NCBI RefSeq assembly: GCF_029277445.1
Contig: NZ_CP119566.1
Location: 1,423,501 to 1,487,500 of the forward strand
Direction of reading: 5' to 3'
Length of the DNA stretch: 64,000 bases
From: Pararhizobium qamdonense
GTDB lineage: Bacteria; Pseudomonadota; Alphaproteobacteria; Rhizobiales; Rhizobiaceae
A model generated the notes under the pieces. The model searched no databases and had not been told where the DNA came from. It was given only the letters and a program-made list of their open reading frames with translations. Position 1 is the first letter of the stretch, and the number at the start of each line of letters is the position of its first letter. Below, piece by piece: positions 1 through 9,230 of this stretch. A program made the translations under genes and the position numbers.

Positions 1-651
1 CAGGAAAACCGGTGCCCGGCCGGTATAGGCGGGGGGCGTCACCCAGGCGTCGATGCGCACATCCGGCACGGCGGCAATGTCTTGCGGCGGGTGGAAGACA
101 TCGGAGATCAGGCCGGCGCGGTTCGAATAGGAATAGGCAAAAGCCACGCAGGCAATCAGAACCGGAACGGCGCGCAGGCCGTAGCTGTCGGTGCGGGCAA
201 TATCGGGTTTGGGCAGTCCGGCTTCCAGCGAACCGATCATCCGCGCCATGCGCGTCTGGTGTTCCTGCCACAGCGCCTGACCGAAGGCGCCGCTGGTGGC
301 CGGCTGATCGTCCTGAACACGAATGGCCTGGTGCGGCAGGTCGTTGCGCTCCTCCAGCATCCGGTCCGCATCGGTGTTGCCAGGCAATTTCACGCGCAGG
401 AGTGGGATCAGGAAGATGACGAAGGCGGCAGCGAAGGCAAAAAGCGATGCCGCATGCAGCCAGCCGGGCACAACCCGGAAGAACCCGAACCAGGCGGCGG
501 AGAGAAACAACAGCACGACGGCAATCGGGGGCAGGGCACGGGGAGCAATCTGCTCGGCGACAAGAACGATGCGCGCGAGCGTTCGTTTGACCGCAAGACT
601 TTTCATGAAGCCTTGCGCTGCCGTCGCTTTATCCCGCCGGATCTGCGTCAT
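1..651 (-). CDS. TIGR02302/DUF4175 family membrane protein, N-terminal part (runs off the left edge)
   Basis: The minus frame is open without a stop from the ATG at 651 to the window edge, 217 codons. It is preceded by an AAGGGAA ribosome site. The N-terminus is basic, followed by two hydrophobic segments at about residues 40-56 and 66-84 (APRALPPIAVVLLFLSAAWF is the first), then a soluble stretch containing LEERNDLPHQAIRVQDDQP, and a third hydrophobic stretch near residue 160. This arrangement and the position after lysA match the rhizobial TIGR02302 (DUF4175) family, large proteins of unknown function; this is recalled from gene order, not searched. It is last in the argH-lptM-lysA direction of transcription, 145 bases after lysA. 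The C-terminal part cannot be seen. Confidence 0.8.
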   Translation of the reverse strand, partial: MTQIRRDKATAAQGFMKSLAVKRTLARIVLVAEQIAPRALPPIAVVLLFLSAAWFGFFRVVPGWLHAASLFAFAAAFVIFLIPLLRVKLPGNTDADRMLEERNDLPHQAIRVQDDQPATSGAFGQALWQEHQTRMARMIGSLEAGLPKPDIARTDSYGLRAVPVLIACVAFAYSYSNRAGLISDVFHPPQDIAAVPDVRIDAWVTPPAYTGRAPVFL

Positions 652-796
652 CCGTTCCCTTTCAACGTTTGAAACGTGCGTGTGGAGGATAACACTCTTT
701 GTGGCGAAGACGAGGGCGGCAACGCAATCGTGATCGATTTTGCCGCGCGGTGCACGGCCCATCAACAGCGGCCGGTTGGCCGCCGTTTAACCGTCG

Positions 797-2065
797 TCAA
801 TCCAGCCAGTCGGGGACCGAATCGAGGCCGATCAGGTCCTCATAGGTGGTGCGGGGACGAATCACATGGAACCGGCCGCCTTTGACCAGCACTTCGGGGA
901 CCAGAAGGCGGCTGTTGTAGGTGCCGGCCTGCACGGCCCCATAGGCGCCGGCGGTGCCGACCGAGATCAGGTCTCCCGGCTTCGGCATGGCCATTTCGCG
1001 GTCGAGCGCCAGATAGTCGCCGGTCTCGCAGACGGGACCGACAATGTCGGCCTTGATGCGCGGCGCGTTGGCGGCGGAGATGCGCACCGGCTGGATCTCG
1101 TGATAGGCCTCATAAAGCGTCGGGCGGATCAGGTCGTTCATGGCGCCATCGACGATGACGAAGGTTTTGGAGCCGCCATCCTTCACATAGATGACTTCCG
1201 TAACCATGATGCCGGCATTGCCGACGATCAGCCGGCCGGGCTCCATGATGATCTTGCAGCCGAGCTCGCGCAGTTGGTCCTTGACGATGGTGGCATAAGC
1301 GTCGGGCAGGGGCGGAGGGCTGTTGTCCTGCTTGTACGGCACGCCCAGTCCGCCGCCGACATCCACATGATCGATGCTGTGGCCGTCGGTGCGCAGCGTA
1401 TCGACCAGTTCGCGCAGGAGCTTGAAGGCATCGGCGAAGGGTTGCAGCTCGGTGATCTGGCTGCCGATATGCATGTCGATGCCGGTGACCTGAATCCCGG
1501 GCAGGGTCGCGGCATGGGCGTAAACAGCGCGGGCGCGTTCATAGGCGATGCCGAACTTGTTTTCCTTCTTGCCGGTCGAAATCTTCGCATGGGTCTTGGC
1601 ATCGACATCCGGGTTGATGCGGAAGGAGACATGCGCCTTCTTGCCTTCGCGCACGGCGCGGGCATTGAGCACTTCCAGTTCCGGCTCGGATTCGACGTTG
1701 AAGCAATAGATGCCGGCGTCCAGCGCCAGGTCCATTTCCTGTGCCGTCTTGCCGACACCGGAAAACATGATGCGCTTTGCAGGAATGCCGGCTGCAAGCG
1801 CCCGGCGCAGTTCGCCGCCCGAGACGACATCGACCCCGGCGCCCAGGCGGGCGAGCGTCTTCAGCACGGCCTGGTTCGAATTCGCCTTCATGGCATAGCA
1901 GACCATCGCGTCGATATCGGAAAACGCCTTGGAGAACACCGAATAGTGCCGTTCCAGCGTTGCGGTGGAATAGCAGTAGAAAGGTGTGCCCACCGCCTTG
2001 GCGATGTCGATGACGGAGACGTCTTCCGCAAACAGAATGCCGTCACGATATTCGAAATGGTTCAC
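797..2065 (-). CDS. lysA: Diaminopimelate decarboxylase LysA
   Basis: This PLP enzyme decarboxylates meso-diaminopimelate to L-lysine, the last step of lysine biosynthesis in the cytosol. The 422-residue product has the usual length. The N-terminal alanine-racemase-like barrel carries YAMKANSN, with the PLP lysine at about residue 60, and the glycine-rich phosphate loop HVDVGGGLGVPY. The C-terminal part contains GPVCETGD, which includes the active-site cysteine of the family. The start is GTG at 2065 with only a weak ribosome site, 12 bases after the lptM-like gene, so the two are probably co-transcribed. A GCGGCC/GGCCGC hairpin at 768-783 follows the stop but lacks a U-run. Confidence 0.97.
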   Translation of the reverse strand: MNHFEYRDGILFAEDVSVIDIAKAVGTPFYCYSTATLERHYSVFSKAFSDIDAMVCYAMKANSNQAVLKTLARLGAGVDVVSGGELRRALAAGIPAKRIMFSGVGKTAQEMDLALDAGIYCFNVESEPELEVLNARAVREGKKAHVSFRINPDVDAKTHAKISTGKKENKFGIAYERARAVYAHAATLPGIQVTGIDMHIGSQITELQPFADAFKLLRELVDTLRTDGHSIDHVDVGGGLGVPYKQDNSPPPLPDAYATIVKDQLRELGCKIIMEPGRLIVGNAGIMVTEVIYVKDGGSKTFVIVDGAMNDLIRPTLYEAYHEIQPVRISAANAPRIKADIVGPVCETGDYLALDREMAMPKPGDLISVGTAGAYGAVQAGTYNSRLLVPEVLVKGGRFHVIRPRTTYEDLIGLDSVPDWLD

Positions 2066-2077
2066 GAGTGTGCTCTG

Positions 2078-2272
2078 TTACAGGAGGGGATCGAGGAAGA
2101 ACGGCTTGCCGGGCGCTTCGTCCTTCGTTTCGGGGCTGCCCGGTGCCGCCTTGGTGTTGATCGGCGCAGAAGAGCCCGGACGATCAAGGTCGCCCTTGCG
2201 GCCGCAGCCCGACAGCGTCAGGCCGGCAATGGCAAGGGCTGCAATCAAAATGGCGGTGTTTCGTGACAGCAT
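2078..2272 (-). CDS. lptM: Small LptM/YifL-like lipoprotein (LppL type)
   Basis: The 64-residue protein starts with a lipoprotein signal, ending in a lipobox-like LTLSGC, followed immediately by GRKGDL. That CGRKGDL motif is the hallmark of the LptM (YifL) family, whose Escherichia coli member helps mature the LPS translocon LptD/LptE. The rest is short, Pro/Ser-rich and probably disordered. The gene sits between argH and lysA on the same strand, the usual place for the small lipoprotein LppL in rhizobia. Lipidation at the cysteine and anchoring in the outer membrane are inferred from the motif. An actual role in LptD assembly has not been shown for this branch. Confidence 0.85.
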   Translation of the reverse strand: MLSRNTAILIAALAIAGLTLSGCGRKGDLDRPGSSAPINTKAAPGSPETKDEAPGKPFFLDPLL

Positions 2273-2377
2273 CGATGGTTCCCGGTCCGGGCAATCAGCC
2301 CTTCAGCGCAAATTCGTCAAAACTCATATCGGCTTTTCAGGGCATTGTGCACCCTGAATCTTGCCCTCATCCTCGCA

Positions 2378-3781
2378 TCAGTTGCGGTTGCGCCACCAGG
2401 CGATCTGCTTGCGCACTTCGCTGGGAGCGGTGCCGCCAAAGGAGGTGCGGCTGGCAACCGAGGCCTCGACGGTCAGGACGCCGAAGACGTCACCCGTAAT
2501 ATCCGGATGGATCGCCTGCAGGTCTTCCAGCGAAAGCTCCGCCAGCTCGCAAGCCTTCTGCTCGGCCAGTGCCACGGCGCGGCCGGTGACATGATGAGCA
2601 TCGCGGAAGGGAAGCCCCGCTTCGCGCACCAGCCAGTCGGCGAGATCGGTTGCGGTGGAATAGCCGGAGCCTGCAGCAGCCTTCATCCGGTCCGCGCGGA
2701 TGGTCATGTCGCGAACCATGCCGGTCATCGCGGCAATGGCCAGTTCCAGGCTTTCGGCCGAATCGAACACCTGTTCCTTGTCTTCCTGCATATCCTTGGA
2801 ATAGGCGAGCGGCAGGCCTTTCATGACGGTCAAGAGCGCGATCAGCGAGCCGTTGATGCGGCCGGTCTTGGCGCGCACCAATTCGGCAGCGTCGGGGTTT
2901 TTCTTCTGCGGCATGATCGAGGAGCCGGTGGAAAAGGCATCCGACAGGCGCACGAAACCGAATTGCGGCGTCGACCAGATGACGATCTCTTCGGCCAGCC
3001 GCGACAGGTGTACGGCGCAGATCGAGGAGATGGATAAAAATTCCAGTGCGAAGTCGCGGTCGGACACGGTGTCGATCGAGTTGCGGGTCGGTTCGCGGAA
3101 GCCGAGCGCCTTGGCGGTCATGTGGCGGTCGATCGGAAAGCCGGTGCCGGCAAGCGCAGCAGCGCCGATCGGGCTTTCGTCCATATGCTCGATCGCATGG
3201 CGCACGCGCTGCCTGTCACGGCCGAACATTTCGACATAGGCCATGCAGTGATGACCGAAGGTGACGGGCTGGGCGGTCTGCAGATGGGTAAAGCCCGGCA
3301 TGACGGTTTCGGCATGCTCTTCGGCGCGGTCGAGGAAGGCGGCGATCAGGTCGCTCAGCATGCCCTCGCATTTCTGCAGCTCTTCCTTCACCCAGAGGCG
3401 GAAATCGAGCGCCACCTGGTCGTTGCGCGAGCGGGCGGTGTGCAGGCGACCGGCCGCCGGGCCGATCAGGTCGCTAAGGCGCGCCTCCACGTTCATATGG
3501 ATATCTTCGAGACGGCGGGAAAATTCGAACTGGCCGCTCTCGATCTCTGACAGGATCGTGTCGAGGCCGTGAACGATCTTGTCTTTATCGTCTGCCGAAA
3601 TGATGCCTTGATGCGCCAGCATGGTCGCATGCGCCATTGAGCCGCGGATGTCCTGGGCGAAAAGCTTCTTGTCGAAGCCGATCGAGGCATTTATCTCCTC
3701 CATGATCGCCGCTGGTCCTTGCGCAAAGCGACCGCCCCACATCTGGTTGGAGCTTTTGGTTTCAGAAGTGCCGTCAGCCAT
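2378..3781 (-). CDS. argH: Argininosuccinate lyase ArgH
   Basis: Splits argininosuccinate into arginine and fumarate, the last step of arginine synthesis. The signature [12 protein letters not shown] of the fumarase/aspartase superfamily is present, as is [14 protein letters not shown] chose the ATG at 3781 ([19 protein letters not shown]), which gives 467 residues, the family norm. The same frame stays open upstream to 4819, but that extension lies opposite the tlpA-like gene and shows no family similarity. The gene is divergent from the TlpA-like gene, with only 30 bases between the start codons, so the promoters must overlap. It is followed after 105 bases by the lptM-like gene and lysA. 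Confidence 0.97.
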   Translation of the reverse strand: MADGTSETKSSNQMWGGRFAQGPAAIMEEINASIGFDKKLFAQDIRGSMAHATMLAHQGIISADDKDKIVHGLDTILSEIESGQFEFSRRLEDIHMNVEARLSDLIGPAAGRLHTARSRNDQVALDFRLWVKEELQKCEGMLSDLIAAFLDRAEEHAETVMPGFTHLQTAQPVTFGHHCMAYVEMFGRDRQRVRHAIEHMDESPIGAAALAGTGFPIDRHMTAKALGFREPTRNSIDTVSDRDFALEFLSISSICAVHLSRLAEEIVIWSTPQFGFVRLSDAFSTGSSIMPQKKNPDAAELVRAKTGRINGSLIALLTVMKGLPLAYSKDMQEDKEQVFDSAESLELAIAAMTGMVRDMTIRADRMKAAAGSGYSTATDLADWLVREAGLPFRDAHHVTGRAVALAEQKACELAELSLEDLQAIHPDITGDVFGVLTVEASVASRTSFGGTAPSEVRKQIAWWRNRN

Positions 3782-3811
3782 GAAGATGCCCGTCCTGGAG
3801 AATGACCCGTT

Positions 3812-4489
3812 TTGGAAAATCACGTAAACGACAGGAAGAAACGCTTTCCCCCTGCCAGACTGGTTATGATCGCTGCCCTCGGGGGGCTGATCGCCGGTGC
3901 GGCAGCGGTATACGTCAGGGAAAGCGGGTCTGGCAATGGTGCGGCGGTGGAAACCGCAGGTGCCAAGAGCTGCGAGGCGGCAAAAGACAAGGTCGCGGCC
4001 ATCACCCCGTTCCTCAAGGGCCAGGTCGCCGCCATGGCGCCGGCCAGTGATCCCCGCCCGCTCCCCGGCCTGAATTTCAAAGGCAAGGACGGCAAGGACA
4101 TGACCATCGCCGATTTCACCGGCAAGACCGTCCTTCTCAATCTCTGGGCGACATGGTGCGTGCCATGCCGCGAGGAAATGCCGGCGCTGAACGCGCTGCA
4201 GCAATCGGCCGGCAGCGAAAAATTCGAAGTCGTGGCTGTGAATATCGATATCGGCGGCGATGAAAAGCCGACCGCATTCCTGAACGAAACCGGCGTGCAC
4301 GACCTTGGCTACTACCGCGATGCCTCGATGGGCGTCTTCAATGCCTTGAAAACGGAAGGCCTTGCCTTTGGTCTGCCGGTGACGCTTTTGATGGACGACA
4401 AGGGCTGCCTGATTTCGTCGATGAACGGTCCTGCGGCCTGGGACAGCGAGGATGCCAAGGCCTTGGTTAAGGCGGCGGCTGGCAGTTGA
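3812..4489 (+). CDS. TlpA-family membrane-anchored thiol:disulfide oxidoreductase
   Basis: 225 residues. A basic N-terminus is followed by one membrane anchor (about residues 17-36), then a periplasmic thioredoxin domain with [15 protein letters not shown], whose CVPC is the redox-active pair. TlpA proteins reduce periplasmic cysteines, classically during cytochrome c oxidase assembly. A later cysteine (DDKGCLISS) may pair structurally. The start is TTG at 3812. The frame has a stop just upstream at 3803, GGAG lies at 3797-3800, and the next ATG (3866) would cut off the basic anchor. The gene is divergent from argH, a placement familiar from rhizobia. The substrate is not known from sequence. 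Confidence 0.88.
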   Translation: MENHVNDRKKRFPPARLVMIAALGGLIAGAAAVYVRESGSGNGAAVETAGAKSCEAAKDKVAAITPFLKGQVAAMAPASDPRPLPGLNFKGKDGKDMTIADFTGKTVLLNLWATWCVPCREEMPALNALQQSAGSEKFEVVAVNIDIGGDEKPTAFLNETGVHDLGYYRDASMGVFNALKTEGLAFGLPVTLLMDDKGCLISSMNGPAAWDSEDAKALVKAAAGS

Positions 4490-4582
4490 GGTCACGGTGT
4501 GTTTCGACGCATAACCTCCAATATTGTATGGATGACTTCCTTTCTGTGTAATGATAATATCGCACGTTGATGGAGTTTTACG

Positions 4583-4825
4583 ATGACCTTGCAAATCCGC
4601 GATGAACGAGCCCGAGAGCTCGCGCAGCAACTGGCCGAACGGCGCAATGTGACGATGACGGCGGCTGTTATTCAGGCGCTCGAAGGCGAGTTGCGCCGGG
4701 ACATTAAAAAGGAACCGCTTGCGGATCGCATCGCGCGCATTGCTGCCGACCTCGCAAACCAGGCTGGTCCAAATCGCAAAACGATGACCAAGGAAGAGAT
4801 AGACGCCATGTGGGGTCATTCCTGA
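4583..4825 (+). CDS. VapB-like antitoxin of a type II toxin-antitoxin pair
   Basis: 80 residues. The N-terminal half ([20 protein letters not shown]) resembles the Rv0623/PSK-type transcription-factor antitoxins that pair with PIN toxins. The C-terminal half is charged, as expected for the toxin-wrapping segment. The stop TGA at 4823-4825 overlaps the ATG of the toxin by one base, so translation is coupled. It would neutralise VapC and repress its own promoter. The upstream 90 bases are AT-rich, including ATATTGTAT and GATAATAT, and would hold the promoter and operator, but no clean palindrome is visible. Confidence 0.85.
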   Translation: MTLQIRDERARELAQQLAERRNVTMTAAVIQALEGELRRDIKKEPLADRIARIAADLANQAGPNRKTMTKEEIDAMWGHS

Positions 4826-5223
4826 TGTTCATCGACACGTCAGCGATTATTGCGCTGCTGGCTGGCGAACCGGAGGCCGGTGATTTTGCGGGGCGTATTT
4901 CTGGCGCACCATCGCGCGCCACATCGGGCTTGGTGATTCTGGAAGCCTCTATGCGTTTATCGACGATGCTGGATCTTGACCCGCTTCTCATAGAACGCCG
5001 CGTCCGGGTACTGATTGATGAGGCGGAGATCGAAATTTTGCCGATTGATGGAACGATTGCTACAGCATCGGTCAGGGCGTTTGCGGCGTATGGAAAAGGG
5101 CGCGGTCATCCAGCACAGCTCAATCTGGCCGATTGCATGTCCTATGCCTGCGCCAAGGTGCATGGCATGCCCTTGCTCTTCAAAGGCAATGATTTTTCCA
5201 GGACCGATATCGCCGCCGCCTGA
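4825..5223 (+). CDS. VapC-type PIN-domain ribonuclease toxin
   Basis: 132 residues. The PIN-domain acidic residues are in place: FIDTSAII near the start, the central E of [22 protein letters not shown], and [11 protein letters not shown] near the end. The toxin is therefore apparently intact. PIN toxins are Mg-dependent endoribonucleases, often cutting tRNA. The start ATG at 4825 overlaps the antitoxin stop. A GTG 15 bases upstream is in frame but lies inside the antitoxin end and is less likely. The gene converges with the hydroxybutyryl-CoA dehydrogenase gene, leaving only one base between the two stop codons. Confidence 0.88.
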   Translation: MFIDTSAIIALLAGEPEAGDFAGRISGAPSRATSGLVILEASMRLSTMLDLDPLLIERRVRVLIDEAEIEILPIDGTIATASVRAFAAYGKGRGHPAQLNLADCMSYACAKVHGMPLLFKGNDFSRTDIAAA

Positions 5224-5224
5224 T

Positions 5225-6097
5225 TTACCGCGTCGGAACCGGAACCTCGCCGCGATAGTCGTAAAAGCCGCGGCCGGATTTGCGGCCGAGCCAGCCGGCT
5301 TCGACATATTTGACGAGCAGCGGGCAGGGGCGGTATTTCGAATCCGCCAGGCCATCATGCAGCACCTGCATGATTGACAGGCAGGTATCGAGCCCGATGA
5401 AATCGGCAAGCTGCAGCGGGCCCATCGGATGGTTGGCACCGAGCTTCATGGCCGTATCGATCGCATCGACGCTGCCGACACCTTCATAGAGCGTGTAGAT
5501 CGCTTCGTTGATCATCGGCAAGAGGATGCGGTTGACGATGAAAGCGGGAAAATCTTCCGCAACCGTGATCGTCTTGTCGAGTGTTGCGACGAATTGCTTG
5601 GCGGTTGCGAACGTGCCTTCTTCGGTGGCGATGCCGCGCACCAGTTCGACCAACTTCATCACCGGAACCGGGTTCATGAAATGGATGCCCATGAAGCGTT
5701 CCGGCCGGTCGGTCGCGGAGGCGAGCCGCGTGATCGACAGGGAGGAGGTGTTGGTGGCGAGAATGGCGTCGGCTTTTAGAACTGGACAGACATGGCCATA
5801 GATCTTGCGCTTGACGCTTTCGTCTTCGGTGGCGGCCTCGATCACCAGATCCATCGGCGAGAGGTCGTTGACATCGGCGGAGCCCTTGATCAGCGACAGC
5901 GCCTTCTTGCGTTCGTCGTCCGTCAGTTTGCCGGAGGACACCTGGCGGGCCATATTGCCGTTGATGGTCGCAAGCCCTGCTTCAACCCGGTCGGCCGAAA
6001 TGTCGTAAATATGCACCTTGTAGCCAGCCGAAGCCGATACCTGGGCAATGCCGCAGCCCATCTGTCCAGCGCCAACAATTCCGACATTTTTGATCAT
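5225..6097 (-). CDS. 3-hydroxybutyryl-CoA dehydrogenase
   Basis: 290 residues. Oxidises 3-hydroxyacyl-CoA to 3-ketoacyl-CoA with NAD(P), in butyrate/polyhydroxybutyrate and short-chain fatty-acid metabolism. The Rossmann glycine loop VGIVGAGQMGCGIA is at the N-terminus. The family segments EAATEDESVK, TNTSSLSI, HFMNPVPVMKLVE (catalytic His) and the Asn of NRILLPMINEA (usual EN/SN region) follow. The enzyme is of the stand-alone dehydrogenase type, not the large fused FadJ type. It lies downstream of etfBA on the same strand, and its reducing chemistry fits with electron-transfer flavoprotein. A strong terminator at 6278-6307 separates it from etfA, so it probably has its own promoter. Confidence 0.93.
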   Translation of the reverse strand: MIKNVGIVGAGQMGCGIAQVSASAGYKVHIYDISADRVEAGLATINGNMARQVSSGKLTDDERKKALSLIKGSADVNDLSPMDLVIEAATEDESVKRKIYGHVCPVLKADAILATNTSSLSITRLASATDRPERFMGIHFMNPVPVMKLVELVRGIATEEGTFATAKQFVATLDKTITVAEDFPAFIVNRILLPMINEAIYTLYEGVGSVDAIDTAMKLGANHPMGPLQLADFIGLDTCLSIMQVLHDGLADSKYRPCPLLVKYVEAGWLGRKSGRGFYDYRGEVPVPTR

Positions 6098-6277
6098 CGA
6101 GCCGATTTTCCATCATCCTAACGAAAGTGCGATTGCGCTTGCGTTCGTGCAAAAGGCAAAACGCCCGGCGGGGCGAGATATCCGGATGCCAGTGATAAAG
6201 GCATCGCAGCCAATTTTCCAGCCTTTATTCGCGGCGGACGGCATTGGCGATGTAGGAAACGCATTGCTTATAAAACG

Positions 6278-6307
6278 AAAAACGGCCGCGCTCAGTTGCG
6301 CGGCCGC
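6278..6307 (-). terminator. Rho-independent terminator of etfBA
   Basis: A perfect 9-bp stem, CGGCCGCGC (6283-6291) against GCGCGGCCG (6298-6306), has a 6-base loop. On the minus strand it is followed by a run of T residues (plus-strand AAAA at 6278-6282). It lies 21 bases after the etfA stop. Confidence 0.85.
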
Positions 6308-6327
6308 CGATATCGACGTCAGAAAGC

Positions 6328-7257
6328 TCAGAGGGCTTTTTCAAGCTCCGGCAGGATGGTGAAGAGGTCGCCGACGAGGCCGTAATCCGCCACCTGGAAG
6401 ATCGGGGCTTCCTCGTCCTTGTTGATGGCGACGATGACCTTACTGTCCTTCATACCGGCCAGATGCTGGATCGCGCCGGAAATACCAACAGCGATATAAA
6501 GCTGGGGGGCGACGACCTTGCCGGTCTGGCCAACCTGCCAGTCGTTGGGGGCATAACCTGCATCGACGGCAGCGCGCGATGCGCCGACGGCGGCACCGAG
6601 CTTGTCGGCGACCGGCAGAATGACTTCCTGGAACTTGTCCGAGGAGCCGAGTGCACGGCCGCCGGAAATGATGATCTTGGCAGATGTCAGCTCCGGACGG
6701 TCCGATGAGGACAGCGCGTCCTTGACGAAGGTCGAGAGGCCGGGGTTTTCGGCAGCCGAAATGGTTTCGACCGAGGCCGAACCGCCCTCTGCAGCCGATG
6801 CGAAGGAGGCCGTGCGCACGGTGATCACCTTTTTCGCCTCGCCCGACTGCACCGTCTGAATGGCATTGCCGGCATAGATCGGCCGCTTGAACGTGTCGGC
6901 CGAGACGACCTCGGTGATCTCGGAGATCTGCACGATATCCAGCAGAGCTGCAACGCGCGGCAAAACGTTCTTGCCGGTCGAGGTGGCCGCCGACAGGATG
7001 GTGTCGTAGGACCCGGCGAGCGAGACGATCAGGGCTGCGAGCGGTTCTGCCAGGTTGTTGGCAAGGTCGTCGCTGTCGGCCAGCAGAACCTTGGAAACGC
7101 CGGTGAGTTTTGCAGCGGCATCGGCTGCAGCCTGTGCACCCTTACCTGCGACGAGAACATGCACGTCGCCGCCGATCTGGCTTGCAGCCGTCAGCGCCTT
7201 GGCAGTCTGGTCGGACAGGGTTGCGTTGTCGTGGTCAGCCAGAAGAAGAATGGCCAT
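6328..7257 (-). CDS. etfA: Electron transfer flavoprotein alpha subunit
   Basis: 309 residues. Forms the FAD-carrying heterodimer with EtfB and passes electrons from acyl-CoA and other dehydrogenases to ETF:ubiquinone oxidoreductase. The N-terminal domain begins [20 protein letters not shown]. The C-terminal FAD domain shows [40 protein letters not shown] and [20 protein letters not shown], all typical. AAGGAG precedes the ATG at 7257. It is 27 bases downstream of etfB, so the two form an operon closed by the hairpin at 6278-6307. This is the housekeeping ETF rather than the nitrogen-fixation FixAB, judging by its metabolic neighbours. Confidence 0.96.
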   Translation of the reverse strand: MAILLLADHDNATLSDQTAKALTAASQIGGDVHVLVAGKGAQAAADAAAKLTGVSKVLLADSDDLANNLAEPLAALIVSLAGSYDTILSAATSTGKNVLPRVAALLDIVQISEITEVVSADTFKRPIYAGNAIQTVQSGEAKKVITVRTASFASAAEGGSASVETISAAENPGLSTFVKDALSSSDRPELTSAKIIISGGRALGSSDKFQEVILPVADKLGAAVGASRAAVDAGYAPNDWQVGQTGKVVAPQLYIAVGISGAIQHLAGMKDSKVIVAINKDEEAPIFQVADYGLVGDLFTILPELEKAL

Positions 7258-7284
7258 GGTGTTAGTCTCCTTATTCTGGGGCTT

Positions 7285-8034
7285 TTAGAGGACGCCGGCT
7301 TCGTTTTTCAGCTTGTCGACCAGTTCGGCAACGGTCTTCACCTTGATGCCGGCCTTGCGGCCCGAGGGCTCCTCGGTCTTCAGGACCTTCAAGCGCGGGC
7401 TGGTCTCGACGCCGAAATCGGCCGGGCTCTTCTTGTCGAGCGGCTTCTTCTTGGCCTTCATGATGTTCGGCAGCGAGGCATAACGCGGCTCGTTCAAACG
7501 CAGGTCGGTGGTCACCACCGCCGGCAGCTTGATCTCGATCGTCTGCAATCCGCCATCGACTTCACGCGTCACGGCAGCCTTGCCATCGCCAAGCTCGATC
7601 TTGGAGGCAAACGTGCCCTGCGCCCAGCCGAGCAGTGCCGACAGCATCTGGCCGGTCTGGTTTGAATCGTCATCGATCGCCTGCTTGCCGACGATGATCA
7701 GGCCGGGCTGTTCGGCTTCCGCAACGCCCTTGATGATCTTGGCAACGGCAAGCGGTTCGACCGCATCGTCGGTCTCGACCAGGATCGCCCGGTCGGCGCC
7801 CATGGCCAAAGCCGTGCGGAGCGTCTCTTCGGCTTTCGCCGGGCCAACGGAAACGACGACCACTTCCTCGACCTTGCCGGCTTCCTTCAGGCGAAGTGCC
7901 TCCTCGACCGAAATCTCGTCGAACGGGTTCATCGACATCTTCACATTGGCAAGCTCGACACCCGATCCATCCGGCTTTACCCGGATCTTCACGTTGTAAT
8001 CGACGACACGCTTGACGGTGACCAGAACTTTCAT
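7285..8034 (-). CDS. etfB: Electron transfer flavoprotein beta subunit
   Basis: 249 residues. Beta subunit of ETF, which binds AMP and carries the docking loop for partner dehydrogenases. The sequence [35 protein letters not shown] and [18 protein letters not shown] are characteristic of the family. The C-terminal segment [20 protein letters not shown] is the ETF-beta signature region. The ATG at 8034 has AAGGAC upstream. It is first in the etfBA operon. About 145 bases upstream lies a 20-bp palindromic site (8179-8198) that could mediate control by acyl-CoA or branched-chain catabolism regulators. Confidence 0.96.
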   Translation of the reverse strand: MKVLVTVKRVVDYNVKIRVKPDGSGVELANVKMSMNPFDEISVEEALRLKEAGKVEEVVVVSVGPAKAEETLRTALAMGADRAILVETDDAVEPLAVAKIIKGVAEAEQPGLIIVGKQAIDDDSNQTGQMLSALLGWAQGTFASKIELGDGKAAVTREVDGGLQTIEIKLPAVVTTDLRLNEPRYASLPNIMKAKKKPLDKKSPADFGVETSPRLKVLKTEEPSGRKAGIKVKTVAELVDKLKNEAGVL

Positions 8035-8178
8035 GATGTCCTTCCTTACGAAACGTTTGCGAGAAAATGCGCTTTAACGCAGCGGCCTGATTGTCGGTTG
8101 GCGACATCGATACGCGTTTTTTCTCCAATTACAATCTTTGCCCATAGCTCGCCCGCAAGATTGCCACGGGAAAAATGC

Positions 8179-8198
8179 TGACGTTTACGTGCGCGTCA
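8179..8198. promoter_or_regulatory. Candidate operator upstream of etfB
   Basis: A 20-bp interrupted palindrome, TGACGnnnACGTnnnCGTCA, lies in the 287-base gap between the rhomboid gene and etfB. The ACGTTTACGT core resembles recalled binding motifs of MerR-type catabolic regulators such as LiuR. That family assignment is tentative. The rest of the gap (8035-8321) shows no gene. Confidence 0.4.
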
Positions 8199-8321
8199 AT
8201 CATAAACTCGAAGAAAGCAGTCTTCTTCTGGGAGGCCGGAGTATCCTGCGCGTGTCCCAAGTCCATTAACGCGCTGTTTTCAATCGGCTATCCCGGACCA
8301 CCAGCATTTGCCCGGATGATT

Positions 8322-9116
8322 TCAGCTTGGCCGGCCCCATTGTGTGGGCTTCCTCACCGGTTCGGAGGCAGCCGGTGGCACGGCGACCGGGGCTGCTTCA
8401 ACATGCCGCACGGCGCGGGGTGTCACGATCGTCCGGTCGAACAGGGGCACGTCGCGGCGTCGCAAAATGACCACCAGGATCAGCCCGGCAATGATGCCGC
8501 CGACATGTGCGCCCCAGGACACGTCGCCTTCCGGATCGATCAGAACCATGAAAAACTGCTGGCCGATCCAGAAGGCCAGCGGAATGAAGGCGGGCAGGGG
8601 CAGCGGGATGCGAAACAGCACCAGCACCCAGACGCGCACCTTCGGATGCAACAGGAAATAGGCGGCGACGACGCCGGAAATGGCCCCGGATGCGCCGATC
8701 AGCGGCGCCTGCGATTGCGTGTTGATCAGTCCATGCATCAGCGCCCCGGCGGCCGCGCAGAGGAGATAGAAGAGGAGAAAGCGGAAATGCCCCAGCGCAT
8801 CCTCGACATTGTCACCGAACACCCAAAGGAACAGCATGTTGCCGGCCAGATGCCAGAAATCGCCATGCAGGAAGGAATAGGTCAGATAGGTGGCATCATC
8901 GGGTACGAGCACCAGGTTCGGCGCCAGATGCGCATTGTCGAAGGCGATTGCCGGGATATAGCCCAGGCCCATCGTCGCGGCATTGGTGACCTGCTCGGGC
9001 GCCAGTAGCGGCCCGGTCAGCAGCCAGATGATGGTGTTGATGACGATCAGGCCGATCGTGACGTATTGGACCTTGATATGCTTGAGAGAATTCGCGTCGT
9101 GCAGCGGTATGAACAT
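8322..9116 (-). CDS. Rhomboid-family intramembrane serine protease
   Basis: 264 residues with about six membrane helices. The catalytic serine lies in GASGAISG (Ser143) and the partner histidine in WGAHVGGIIAG (His204). The rhomboid motif HGDFWHLAGNMLFLWVFGDN, with the oxyanion-site His/Asn, is complete, so the enzyme should be active. Rhomboids cleave helices inside the membrane; the substrate cannot be told. The C-terminal tail after the last helix is Pro/Ala/Val-rich and cytosolic. The gene stands alone, upstream of etfBA on the same strand, with a 287-base gap that suggests separate transcription. Confidence 0.92.
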   Translation of the reverse strand: MFIPLHDANSLKHIKVQYVTIGLIVINTIIWLLTGPLLAPEQVTNAATMGLGYIPAIAFDNAHLAPNLVLVPDDATYLTYSFLHGDFWHLAGNMLFLWVFGDNVEDALGHFRFLLFYLLCAAAGALMHGLINTQSQAPLIGASGAISGVVAAYFLLHPKVRVWVLVLFRIPLPLPAFIPLAFWIGQQFFMVLIDPEGDVSWGAHVGGIIAGLILVVILRRRDVPLFDRTIVTPRAVRHVEAAPVAVPPAASEPVRKPTQWGRPS

Positions 9117-9230
9117 AGGCGCGTTGGTTCCTCGAAGCGACTGGAAGTACAGAGTTTACCGAAGGCACCCAATAAAGTCCTGTCATCGTCTGATATTAAC
9201 CAGTGATATACAAGAACTGTCACTGCCTCC

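Noticed and set aside
768..783. Hairpin GCGGCC/GGCCGC after lysA as a terminator
   Set aside because: Only a 6-bp stem without a U-run on the minus strand; the next gene follows in the same direction, so termination is doubtful.
866..2266. 466-codon open frame on the plus strand
   Set aside because: It lies fully opposite lysA and the lptM-like gene, which have clear family motifs; the frame is a by-product of GC-rich codon bias.
2378..4819. 813-codon minus frame seeming to fuse argH to an upstream domain
   Set aside because: The part upstream of 3781 is opposite the TlpA-like gene and has no family pattern; argH has its normal length from ATG 3781.
8175..9008. 277-codon plus frame in the rhomboid region
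   Set aside because: Antisense of the rhomboid protease, whose catalytic motifs are intact.
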